From: Pipra filicauda
Taxonomy: Eukaryota; Chordata; Aves; Passeriformes; Pipridae
DNA: 64,000 nt
Direction of reading: 5' to 3'
Assembly: GCF_003945595.2 (NCBI RefSeq)
Contig: NW_024104301.1
Span: 1,178,001-1,242,000 of the forward strand
Of the stretch, positions 10,501-21,479 are shown piece after piece. A program made the translations under genes and the position numbers. The notes beneath the pieces were generated by a model. The model had not been told where the DNA came from, did not search any database, and was given only the letters and a program-made list of their open reading frames with translations. Numbering within the stretch: position 1 is the first letter of the stretch; the number at the start of each line of letters is the position of its first letter.

Positions 10501-13500
10501 TTAAATTATTGTGTGTGATGGTACGGTTAGTTTTCAGTCTGGGTTTTGGTTCTGAAATAAGAGTGTTTAAAATATTTAGGGATTTTCTCGTAATATCTAA
10601 AGTTTCATGCAGACTTACAGTCTGGTGTTAAGCATGATGGTTTAAGATTGAATGCAAAGAGAGAGGATGAGGAAAACCAAGCCTATACTTACAAAGACAC
10701 TGCAGGAATTTGCTGAAGCAATTTTAAGACCGAAATTTACTGTCTTTAAAATTATCAGATATCAGTTTGTAATAATGTAGAATTGAAAGTGCTGTGTGTT
10801 AGAAAAAAGAGTCACAGGGGTTAGTTTGCTTGTTCTAAATTCTTTAGGTTTTCATCCTGGGAAGGCTCAGGAACATCAAACTTTGGTTACCCTGAAGTAA
10901 TTTGATGACTGTACACAAAGTCAGCCGAGATCTTAATCTGCCTCGAAGAATCCTAATTAGCGGAATGTAACTTTTCCAGGCTTTGCTCAGACTAATAAAT
11001 GCCCAATATGTGAAGTGTTCCCACAGGTTGGCCTAGGAACAGACAGGAGGAAAGATGATGTTCAATCATGTGCAGTTTTGCCTCGTTTCGGAGGTGTGGT
11101 GTTTGCTGCTGGTTCATATATCAGTGTCTGGGGTGTGCTTGGATATCCAGAATTTAGTCTGCTGTGTAACCCGGCTCGTGGCCGCGGTAAATGAACGTGG
11201 GGAGGTTGCTTTGCCTCGGACACAGACCCTAGGGATGTTAAACTCATGAAAAGCATTAAAATAACAGTTTGTTCCTCAGACTACAAACCAAAGAACAATT
11301 CCTGAAAGAGCAGTTAAATGCAGACCAAGCACAGTGATTAGTAAAGTGTGGGGAAAAGCCCTTTTTTGCTAATTGTAGTGGGGTTCTGCTGTGCAGCCCA
11401 TACTGGAATGCACATTTGACATGTATATATTATTATTTCTCATAATACTGAGCTTTGGGGACAGAGGATCTTTCTTAAATAATAATAAACCTGAGACAAT
11501 ATGCAAAATTCATTTTTGCTACCAATGCAATTGGGGAGATAACAGTTTCTTTGTTTATAGGGATTAAATCTGACCTTATATGCTTTTTTCTTTGATGAAG
11601 TATATCATCATTTAACTAATCATGTAACTTTATGCTCTCTTTTAAAGGTGGAAGAGGTCAGATAAAACAGAAAAAGAAGACTGTACCACAGAAAGTCACG
11701 ATAGCTAAAATTCCCAGAGCAAAGAAAAAATACGTCACAAGAGTGTGTGGCCTGGCAACGTTTGGTGAGTTGACTTTAACCTGCCTTTAACCTCATCATA
11801 TTTCTTCTGATCATATTCTGCTGAGTGACCTGCTTCTGTCTGTGTGAGGTGAAAGTCCCAAGGTGCTTTTAGCAGTTCCAGAGGTACACTGACTTCTCTC
11901 AGGGATAAATTATTTAAGTCCTTATTTCCATGTTTTTTCAAACAAATAGGGCTATGGATTTTTTGAAACAGGGTTTCACTTGTTAGGCTTCAGACTAGTC
12001 TATTGTCTTTAATTATGAAGATGTTTATTTAAAAAAACCCTCTTATTTCCATCAAACCTGAAAATATGTTATTGGCAATTAAATTCACCTGTTCTTGAGA
12101 CTGTTTAAGTAAAGCTTGAACTGCCTTTCTAATAAGACAGTCAAATGATTGCCAGCTTAATGCTGTCCTGCATAGCTTTGGTTCAGCTGCAAATAACCAC
12201 TTGGTGTTTGTAACAACATCTTACTTCACACATTGATCACAAACTCTGTTAAAAAGGTAAGTTTTAACCTTTTTTGGATTAACAAGCCATGTCCCATATT
12301 TCCTCTATGAGAGTATCATCTGATTTCTTGAGGGATCAGTAATACCTTGGTCTAAACTGGGTACCCTTGTGCTGGAAGCCAGTCTCAAAAAGTGTTGGGA
12401 CATGTTTCTGGAAATAACACCACTGTGGAAAAACTTGTTCAATAACCATAGGAGATGTTCAGAGGTGGAGGTGTTTTTTAAACATTTCTGCATGTGCTTT
12501 TCTGGTGAGCGTGTGCAGCACAGGCCCCCATGAACAGAACATGTAGGGGACATTCAGCAATTTTTATTTTGAAGAATTTGCTGGATCTGTAGAGTCAGAT
12601 GTTTTGGGTGCAAACAACAGACTTTGCTCTCAATGGAAACCATAGCAAGGCTTCAGCTGTTAACTACCACTTTTTCAACAGTTAAAGCAATATTTTGCCT
12701 TTGAACCTGAGAAAATACTTTAATGTCAGTGACTGTACTTAAATTGTCCATTTTCCCCTCAACAGAAATCGATCTTAAGGAAGCACAAAGGTTCTTTGCT
12801 CAGAAATTTTCCTGCGGTGCCTCAGTAACAGGAGAAGATGAAATCATCATTCAGGGGGATTTTACAGATGACATTATTGATGTAATCCAGGAGAAGTGGC
12901 CTGAGGTAATAAACCTTTCCTTCTGTCAGGACTCTACTTTTCCACAATAACCTGTGACTTTCTGACAATTTCAGAAAAGGTTTCATCTTTGGCAGCACAG
13001 ACTGTTGCACAAAAATAGAAGAGCAGTTGTTGCATTCCCACCCTAAAGTGAGGGAAGCATGTCAGAATGAGTCCAGCTGTCGAATGTCTGTGGCTTCTTT
13101 GTGACCGTTTCTTAACAGTGAATGTCTGACTATTCTTACATTGCCATCCTATTTTTCAACACCTCTTAAAATATTGCAAAATTAAAACAAACAAACAAAC
13201 CCAAACCCTACACACTTGTGCTTCAGAAAAGAAGCTAATTTGGGATTGGACCAAAATTGATGGTTGAGAGCTGTAATTGCAAATGCTTTCTCTGACTCTC
13301 CCTTGTCCTGGTATTTCCCAAGTGGAATTCTTTCTGAAATAACTCCATAGGCCTGTCTTTATTCTGAGCTCTGTTAGGCTCAGCTGTGTCCTATGAGCAC
13401 ATGTCACTCACACAGAATTTACAGCAGGGAATCTGGGATGGTGCTGTTTACTTCTCCCACACTTCATTACATTTACAGGAGTGAATATTAAATGAGACAT

Positions 13501-13593
13501 GTAAGAAGAAAATACATTTACTTTGCTGTGTTTTGCTTTTTTCCCTAGGTGGATGATGACAGCATCGAAGACCTTGGAGAAGTCAAGAAGTGA
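7502..13593 (+). CDS. DENR: DENR, density-regulated re-initiation and release factor
   Basis: Seven coding exons: 7502-7607, 8581-8600, 8867-8951, 9495-9581, 11648-11764, 12766-12905 and 13549-13593. They give 600 bases, or 199 aa; human DENR has 198. The N-terminal zinc-binding region has the cysteine pattern YCGVCSLPTEYC around residues 33-44. A Glu-then-Lys-rich linker covers about 88-110. The C-terminal SUI1/eIF1-like fold runs from about residue 115, including TRVCGLATF and [20 protein letters not shown] pairs with MCTS1 to eject deacylated tRNA and recycle 40S subunits, and to promote reinitiation after upstream ORFs (family knowledge). The ATG follows an acceptor by ten bases and aligns with the human start. 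Two features are odd: exon 3 (second coding exon) is only 20 bases, and the introns at 7608-8580 and 9582-11647 begin with GC, not GT. Confidence 0.96.
8430..8496 (+). mobile_element. CR1-type retroposon 3' end fragment
   Basis: The stretch GTTGGACTCGATGATCCT, then a C-rich link, TTCCAACTCAGAA and TCTGATTCT, matches the usual 3' tail of avian CR1 non-LTR elements. It is 5'-truncated, as most CR1 copies are, and lies in DENR intron 2. The upstream limit of the element is uncertain. Confidence 0.7.
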
Positions 13594-13804
13594 AAGACTA
13601 CCTTTATTTAATTAAATGGTTATAAATGATATAGCCAAAGTGAGGCTTCTAAATCCATTTGCTCTGCAGTGAAACTGTGGAGAACCCACACCCTTGGCAT
13701 TTTCACTGTTCTGTATAGGCTGCTTGTTTATTTTTTTCTTTTTGTTGTGATATTTGCCAAAGTTAAATCGGGGTTCTACCATGCTTACGCATGAAGTAGA
13801 TTTA

Positions 13805-13810
13805 AATAAA
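13805..13810 (+). terminator. DENR polyadenylation signal AATAAA
   Basis: A canonical hexamer lies 212 bases past the DENR stop, followed by a GT-rich stretch, which fits a compact 3' UTR. Confidence 0.8.
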
Positions 13811-13834
13811 ATTACTGTTCCTCACTGAGTACAG

Positions 13835-15110
13835 TATCTGGTATTTTTTACATATACTTTCCTCAAACTATCTTACAGGAAAAGAAGAGCTTAAGTCATT
13901 GAAAGCTTGTTTTTCATCTGCTGTACTTTCTGCTGAGCTTAACTGAATAAGGCATGTGGCTGATACACGGACACTTGTACCTTGGGCCTACCTGCAGAGA
14001 ATTTTAGAAATCAGAATGGAACAAATCTTAAGGTTTGTTAACACTGAAGGACAGTGAGTCCTGAAGTGGTCAGGCAGTTCCGTTGTAAGTCACTGCCAAG
14101 TGAATTATTTATTCTAGTAAGTGGAAACACTGAGGAATATGTGAATATGACTTGAAAGTTCATCCTGTTTTCGTAATTCCAAACCATCTCCTAACCCTGC
14201 TGGGCTTCTAGGGGAGGCAACTGTTGTGGCTTTATGCTTTTAGTGTGCTGCTGGTTCAAAAATAGTAGTAATGAACACAAATTAATAGGGAGCATATTCC
14301 AGGGGCTCTGTTAGCAGGTGAGGAGGGTCCAGCTGCACACTCTGCTCTCTGTACTCCCCCAAACAGCCTCGAGCATCAATTTGGTGCTTTTTATTTTACT
14401 GCTCCATTTAATAACAATAAATGCTCCCTGGTGTCACAGGCCTGGAAGTGACGTGCTCCTGTCACTGCAAGTTGAAAAGGGAGGGGCTGAAGTATCACAC
14501 GCCCTGTTCTCCACCCATAAATTTTGTTTTTCAGTGATCTTTGTTTATAAACCTTTGGTTTAGTTGGGAAAGGTGTATCTCCAGAGATAACTATCTCTGC
14601 AGTAGGGAATGGTGTACCTCCAGAGAACTATCTGTAGTTGTCCCATTCAACTCAGAATTCTTTTCTAAGCTAAAATTTGGAGTTTGCTGTTTGTCTGCTT
14701 AGTTTTGGGGAGCCCTGCTCAGAACCAGCTTGCCTCCAAAAATGTCAGGCACTGGGATTGCAGAAGGCAGTGCTGTCCCCAGAGCAGTTCTGGGTGCTTG
14801 GATAGGGAGTTCCAGAAGGTTTTATTTAGAGCTTGATTACCGTGATGAACTGTAACATTCTGAAACTGGTTTAAGGATCTGAAAAGAATTGGTCTTCAAG
14901 GGTTCTAGAATTTTTCAAGTGATTTGTCAATGATTGTATGATTGGGCTAATTTTTCCTGTGTATGCAACAAAGTCAAGCAGTATTCTGCATTTTATCTAC
15001 TTGTCTTGACCCAAGATGTGCAGGGTAGTCATCTCCAGCCTGTACCATCCCACTAGGCTCTTACTCTTAGCCTTACCCTATTAACAACGTTATTAATTAC
15101 CGCGTTTTTC
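13835..15110. other. DENR-CCDC62 intergenic region
   Basis: I see no gene here. It contains one copy of a direct repeat (14660-15027) and, just before it, a small imperfect tandem duplication of about 35 bases (14570-14638) built on GGTGTA-CTCCAGAGA. It runs into the CCDC62 CpG island at about 15100. Confidence 0.6.
14660..15027 (+). repeat. Direct repeat, copy 1
   Basis: About 370 bases starting CTTTTCTAAGCT are closely matched by 17075-17452 in the same orientation, differing by scattered substitutions and small indels (for example an extra AAGG here after GAGTTCCAG). The family was not recognised; it has no visible coding capacity and no CR1-type end. Copy 1 lies upstream of the CCDC62 promoter. 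Confidence 0.9.
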
Positions 15111-15690
15111 CAGCAGCCCCAGCCCCGGGGCGGGCCCCGGGACTCGAACCTGCGGCCCCGGGATTCTAACCGGCGGCACCGGGTCTCGAACCTGGGGCCC
15201 CAGGTCTCGAACCTGCGGCCCCGGGACTCGAACCTGCGGCCTCGGGTCTCGAACCTGCGGCCCCGCCGCCCCGCGGGGCGGAGCTTCCACCAACGGCGTG
15301 CGGCGGCGGTGGGTCGGGGGCGGCGGGGGGTAACGGGGGGCAGCGGGCGGGGGGAGCGGGGCTGAGGGCACGGGAACCCCCCGGCGTCGGGAAGGGCCGG
15401 CCCAGCCGTGCGGGACAGCGCGGGGGCCCCGCAGGCCGCCCCGGGGAGGGAGGCCGGCCCGCCCGGCGCGGTGGTACCTCAGGGCCCCTCTCAGGCCCGG
15501 GCGAGGCCGCGGGGCCGCCCCCGCCTCGGTCCGCGCTCAACGGCGCTTGTCCTCCCTCAGAGTTCGGAGCAGCCTCAGGGGTGCTGGGCTCAGGAGCCTC
15601 CATGGTGGACGTGGCAGCCCCGAACAGGTCCCGGTGTCCGCGAATGCCTGGCAGCGCTCTGGCCCCCGGTCCCCCATGAGTTCATCACTG
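15110..15690. promoter_or_regulatory. CpG island and promoter of CCDC62
   Basis: This GC- and CpG-rich island ends at the first CCDC62 coding exon. It contains the 21-bp B-box-like array at 15139-15264. The first exon probably begins somewhere in 15400-15676, but no initiator is distinctive. Confidence 0.75.
15139..15264 (-). repeat. Six-unit 21-bp tandem array carrying tRNA-type B-box motifs
   Basis: Unit starts fall at 15139, 15160, 15181, 15202, 15223 and 15244, an exact 21-base period. On the minus strand five of six units contain GGTTCGAGTCC or GGTTCGAGACC, which match the RNA polymerase III internal promoter B-box consensus GGTTCGANNCC. The second unit is altered to GGTTAGAATCC. No tRNA cloverleaf surrounds any of them. 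Confidence 0.9.
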
Positions 15691-18600
15691 CTGCGCTCTT
15701 CTTCGTCCCAGGTAAAATATGAAAGTGCCGTTAACAATCCGCTCTATTTTTGGCAGGAAATTACTCACTGTGCTGCCGACGGCTTGAGTCATGGACCACA
15801 GGTGGTACCACTTTGTACTGCGGAGGGTTTCAAGCCAAGGGCCACGACCGTGAGGAACTTTTTGGAATGGTTTCTATTTATAATATAAACGTATTTCAAC
15901 TTAAAATAAAACGCTCGAGTTTATTATCAGGGAACTTGTCGCTTGCTTGTGTTGAAATGCATTCCATATCTCACCTTTTATAGGCACTTAGCCCAGATCA
16001 TGAGAACAGCATCATTAAGAAACAGAGACAAGAACTCCAGCTTTTAATTGCAGAACTGAAAGAGCGTGACAGGGAGCTCAATGACATGGTTGCTGTGCAT
16101 CAGAGACACATCCAGGCCTGGGAAGGTGATCGCCACAAAATACTGACTTTAGCAGAACGATGCAGCTTGTTGACCAGTAAGTGCTGCGAATATGAAGAAT
16201 AAGATTTTGGTCTTTTAAGTATATTCAGGTGCTTTGACCCCTCAGTAAGAGCTTTGCGTCATGTAAAGAACCATTTCCTACCTTTCGGCCTTTAAATTGC
16301 ATTGTCTCTTTCTGAGACCTAGACTTCCACCATGGTACTGAAGTGATCTGATCTGGGAGGGGGTGTGGTAATCAGAAGGCTCTTTCTCGTTTGAATGTGT
16401 AAATTGCTTCTGTGAATTCTTTAAAAAATAATCTGATTAAATAAATGTGGGGGAGAGAGAACAATTTGCAACTTGCTGGTATGCTGCAGAGCCCTGTGCC
16501 CTGAGGTTATGCTGCACAGCTCTGACATCACCCACAAACCACCCAGTGAAACACCTGGCAGCTCTGAGCAGTTGTTCATTTCTGAATCGCACGATTTTAA
16601 AACAACTGGATTAAATTATTTCTGAGATTTAAAAAAAAATCTTTCTGAGATTTAAAAAATTGCATGACGGTCTCTGAGCTGTTTTCTCACAGACAACCTT
16701 GTCTCCTTTCTTTTCAGGTGAGCTGAACAACAAAAATGCAATTATAAAATCACTGACCAAAAGGTTAAAGTTCGTAGAATCTCAGCAGAATGACAGTCAG
16801 GCAACACTTGAAAATACACAACAGAAGTTTAAAGAGCTGACTCAAAAAGTAACAGATTCATCTGTTCACTGCCAGGCTCTGGAGGTAGGGGTCAAGTAAT
16901 GCTCTGGTTTTGCAGTCTGTGCATGTACAGGATGCCAGTGGCATTTGAGAATTTCACTGGTGAATAAATAATTCATATTAGGGCTCCTGAGTTGCATTTG
17001 TCTTTTAGTACAGTAATGTGAGATCAAAGTAAAGGTCTTATTTGTTGTGTAAAAAAAGAGGGTGAGGGGAAATACTTTTCTAAGCTACAGTTTGGAGTTT
17101 GCTGTTTGTCTGCTTAGTTTTTGGGAGCCCTGCTCAGAACCAACTTGCCTCCAAAATTGTCAGGCACTGGGATTGCAGAAGGCAGTGCTGTCCCCAGAGC
17201 AGTACTGGGTGCTTGAATAGGGAGTTCCAGGTTTTATTTAGAGCTTGATTACTGTGATGAACTGTAACATTCTGAAACTGGTTTAAGTATATGAAAGTAA
17301 TTGGTCTTCAAGGGTTCTAGAATTTTTTTAAGTGATTTGTCAATGATTGTATGATTGGGCTAATTTTCCCTCTGTATGCAACGAAGTCAAGCAGTATTTT
17401 ATCAAGCATTTTGTCTGTCTAATTGAACTAAGAAGTGCAGGGTGTTAAGACCCTTGATCACAAGCAAAGTGGAGAACAATTTTTACTCCAGCCCTCTTTC
17501 CTCCACCTTGCTCAGGATCCCACATTTGCCACTCACAATGTTTAAATAACGTCATGGATGCATTTGCTGGAAAAAATACTGACTTTGAATCACTGAAGCA
17601 ATAGCTGACACTTATTTCTGTTCTCTAGGAGAAAAATCAGGATCTCCACTGCTCAGTTTTGGAGCTGTCAGTTAAAACAGGCCAACTACAAGCAAGAGAA
17701 CAGGAGCTCCTCACTATGCTTAGGCTGAAGGTAACATCTGTCTTCTCATGGGCACTGGATGTGGTCACTCTGCAGTGCAGTTGTTGGTGACTGTACCACG
17801 GGGGTTCTGTCACTCTTGGCCTCTCTCATGTTTAAATCTTAGGCTTGTTTGAGAAGGGAAAAGTGGTCAACAAACAACAAACTGGTTTATTTTCATAAAC
17901 AAGCCCATTTCCAGGCTTTGATTTTGGTTTTTGTTCCTCAAGAGCTCAAAAGAAAATCTGTGAAGTCACTGTAACTACTGCAGTAGGATACATTGTTGGT
18001 TTGTCAAAATCCATCCATAATATAAAAATTAAGAATACATTCTGTTTCCTGTTTCAGGACAATGCTTTAATTGAAACAACTGATCACATTAATGAGTTTA
18101 CGTGCAAATTAAAAAAGCTGGAGAGTGCATTGCGTGCAGTGAAGTCAGAGGATTTCTGTCTCAACAGAGAACAGAAAGAGCTCAGACTGACACTCAAGGA
18201 GCTAATGCTTCAAACAAATAAGCTGAAAGGTAAATGTTTATTCTGGGTTCTTAATTTAGTGTAGACCAGCACGGTTCCTTTTCATTCTGGGAAATACCAC
18301 ATTTTGTTTTGTAGATGTCCTCTCTGAAAAGATGGAGGAGAACAGCAAGCAGCACGAAGAAATCCTTCACCTGAAACATGAAAATGGCTGCTTGAAGAGT
18401 GAGCTGGCACTGGCAGGTAAGGGTGGGCAGTTGGCTTTTCATGCCTTAGCTTTCAACAGCTCAGGGACTCCTAGACAGCAATTCGCTAATATGTGTGAAG
18501 GAGGCTGCTTCTTATCTACCTTCCTTGCAGTTTAATAAAGGAATATCCCTTGTGTGCCATTCTTGTGTCAAAGCAATATCTGGGGCTTCTACAGGGACAG

Positions 18601-21280
18601 TTTATAGAATCTTGTGAAAACACAGTTCACCAAAATGATTACACGTGGAGGAATAAATGGCTCAGAGTGGTCTCTCCTGAAAACTTTTGAGTCTTTCATG
18701 TCTCCTCTTTTCCCTCTTTCCCCCATTCCTTTCTGAGAAAGTTAAATAAGTCAGTCAATGAAGCACATTATTGCTGCTAGTAAAATAAATCCAGATGCTG
18801 AGGAAAAGTTGAAGGAAAATACTTGATTGTTTAGTTGTCTTATGGGTTTGTGCTCTTTTTAATTGGGAGGGGAAACAGATCCTGTTGATCTTAAGAAAAT
18901 GCTTTTGGTTTGGTTCAGTACCACCTTCTACTGCTACACAGCATTAGCAAAAGCACTTGCTTTTGTGTCTGCTCACTGTGAGTAATTAAACAATGACCTG
19001 TGTTTTGAAACAGTGGAGAAAGCCGAGAGGAAAGATGAACTTTATCTGTTTGCCAAGTCTAAACAAGCGCGGATTGAAAAGGAGTTATCCAGTTTGCGAC
19101 AGGTACAGCCCTGATCGTGTTCCTGCTCTGAGGTTACAAAAGCATTTTCAGGAACATCAGACCTGCTTGGAACAGTGCAAAAAACTTAGATCTGGCTATT
19201 ATTAATTATTAATTAAGGAAAACTATCAAATTTTCTGTTTCTACCATGCTGGGGTAGCTGTACAATGTTAATTTTTTGGTGTTAAACCGCACAGCCCGTG
19301 GTGCCAGGCTGGGGAAGTCACGTGAAGGGCAGCAAGACTGGGGTGTACACACCTGCCCAAGGTGAACTCAGCAGCCTGAGGGACATGGTCTGCTGACAGA
19401 TCAAGAGAGACTTAAACCCTGTGTGTTCACCTGCTCTCACTTGAGGTTCTCAAGGCATGTTCCATTTTTTTTAATTGCAAATAATTGGTAGGTATGTTAT
19501 CTTCTGCATTAGTTTCACCAAAAAATCCCCTGCAGTGAAAGCCAAATCCCATGATCACCTGCAGTTCTATAACATTGAACAACATAATAACAACATGTAC
19601 TAAATATCAAGTAACGGTAATGATATTGTATTTGTGGTTCCATCTTAGAAGAGCACTGAATTCTTTAATAGAAATCCTGTTTATTGCCACAAAATGTTAT
19701 TTTCCTAATACATGCAAAGATGTCCTCTCAGATTTGGAAGTCTGTGACAATAGTTTGGCTATGGGTATTAGTTTATAAAAACACTTGAGGGTGTTTTTTG
19801 GAAGACAAGCGATTTTCCTGCAGCCCAGACTTTCACTAATGCCCATCCCTATCTTTACCAGATCATTTCAAAACAGAGTGACTTACAATTCCCTTATGGC
19901 AACTCAGAGAACCCTCAGGCCTCAAGGCAAAAGCATGAAAAGATGGCAAGCAGAAGGAGGTAAAGTAATCTTTTTTTTTTTTTTTTAATAGTTTGTTCTC
20001 AGAGAGAGAGACTTCACTGTTCAAACACAACTCACATCCTCCCAGAGGTGTGTGCTGGGTCAGGGTGGCTTTGCTGGACTTGACCACAAACATCCAGTGA
20101 AGTTCTCAAATACCTTGTTTTTTATTTGGTCAGGAGACACCATAAACATCAGTCACAGACTGAAGTGTTGTGTCAGGCCAGACAGCTCATGATTTTTTAG
20201 AAAATGAAATAGTCTGGTGGTAGGGGTGTTAATCTGGCTTGCTCCTGCTTTTGTTTAAAAAGCGAAGTTTATTTCAGGAAGTAAACTTTAAATTAGGGAA
20301 TTGGTGCACACCCTGGAGGTTCAGATAGAATCACCACACTGTATAAAACATGAGGAAATCTCAGACTGATTTTGGAAAGTAACAGCCAAATCTGGGCAGA
20401 GTTCTGTCAGGTTTTGGCAGGATACATCTGCCTGTTGGCATTTGAGCTCCCACAGAGCTGTGGCAGCAGCCCGTGTTAGTGTAGAGCTTTGGGAGTGCAG
20501 TGGTGGGTGCTCTTTACCTGCAGTGTTTCTGACTTGTTTTTATCGTGCCGTTGTAGCACAGGGGTGACATTCTCTGCCTCTGAAAGCCACAGCAAGACAC
20601 ACATGGGTAGGACTGAGGGCAGCCACAGGATGTACAAGGAGTGGGGAACTGCACCATTTCCAGAAAGTAGGGTAAAAACCACCCTTGAGATGTGTGGAGT
20701 AGATAATAGACAGTTACTGAATGCATCAGACTTGGAGGAAACTACCTCAGCCTTCTTAAAGCCGTGTCAAAAAGTTGTGAAAGGCTTGGCTGTCCTCACG
20801 GAAGAAGGAGAAAAGCAGGATGTTGCATCAAGCTTTGATGAGCTAGACAGTGAAATATTTCGTGAGGCAAACAATACAAGACCATTGAGAAACAGGGAAA
20901 TTGGTGACAAGGGAGTGGAAAGCAGAGACCAGCAAACCTTTGAGGCATCTATACCTCCATATGAGCATTGGCGTAACATCAGAACTCGTGTAGATTTGCA
21001 AAGTACTTTGATCCAGAACGGCACCACGTCTGACAAAACTGGTAAGAAAAATAAAACCTGGGAAGAGAGACCTGGAATTCAGTCTGGCCAAAAAAGGAGA
21101 GAGTCTTCTGGGATTCGCAAGTCTGAATCTGACTCCTGCATTGGTAACTCCAGCACAAGTGGAAGTGCCCGGTGGAAGCCAGTGTCAGATCAGGAATGGC
21201 TGGAGATTTTCAAACCCATAGAAAGAGATGGAAGCGTATGCAGTGGAAAAGATTGCAGCTGTTTGGATTCTACTCAATAG
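15676..21280 (+). CDS. CCDC62: CCDC62, coiled-coil domain-containing protein 62 (form ending in exon 9)
   Basis: Nine exons: 15676-15711, 15984-16176, 16718-16884, 17629-17730, 18058-18229, 18315-18416, 19014-19102, 19862-19959 and 20557-21280. They give 1683 bases, or 560 aa. Recognition rests on exon 2, where KKQRQELQLLIAELKERD and ELNDMVAVHQ parallel human KQRKELQLLIGELKDRDKELNDMVAVHQ, on KQSDLQF in exon 8, and on EWLEIFKP near the end of exon 9 (human EWMSIFKP). Residues from about 20 to 300 are heptad-rich coiled coil; the rest is polar and probably disordered. In mammals the protein is testis-enriched, acts at the acrosome and has been described as a nuclear-receptor coactivator (family knowledge). 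The start Met gives a 12-codon exon 1 with a good donor; an in-frame Met at 15547 is a less likely alternative. Confidence 0.88.
17075..17452 (+). repeat. Direct repeat, copy 2 (CCDC62 intron 3)
   Basis: This partner of the repeat at 14660-15027 lies entirely within CCDC62 intron 3 (16885-17628). The offset between copies is about 2.42 kb and the DNA between them contains CCDC62 exons 1-3. Confidence 0.9.
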
Positions 21281-21453
21281 ATGGAATGTGCCAGCTCATA
21301 AAGGTTATGAGCTTTTTACATTTAAGAGATTGGTATGAGCTGTAGTTATGTAGAAGCTTGGGTGTATAAGCTCTCAATAGTATCTCAAGTGATGTTTATA
21401 AAGTAACTGTTTTTTTAAAATTAGTCTACCAACTTGAAAAGCGGCGAATTTAA

Positions 21454-21459
21454 AATAAA
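21454..21459 (+). terminator. CCDC62 proximal polyadenylation signal
   Basis: AATAAA occurs 173 bases after the exon 9 stop codon, supporting a transcript that ends with this exon. Confidence 0.6.
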
Positions 21460-21479
21460 AATAGCTCTTAAAGTATCAT

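Noticed and set aside
15139..15264. tRNA genes on the minus strand
   Set aside because: The B-box repeats every 21 bases, too short for a tRNA, and no acceptor stem, A-box or anticodon arm is placed around any unit.
14660..17452. The paired direct repeats as LTRs of an endogenous retrovirus
   Set aside because: The DNA between them holds CCDC62 exons 1-3 and a CpG island, with no gag or pol-like frames, and the copies lack clear TG...CA ends.
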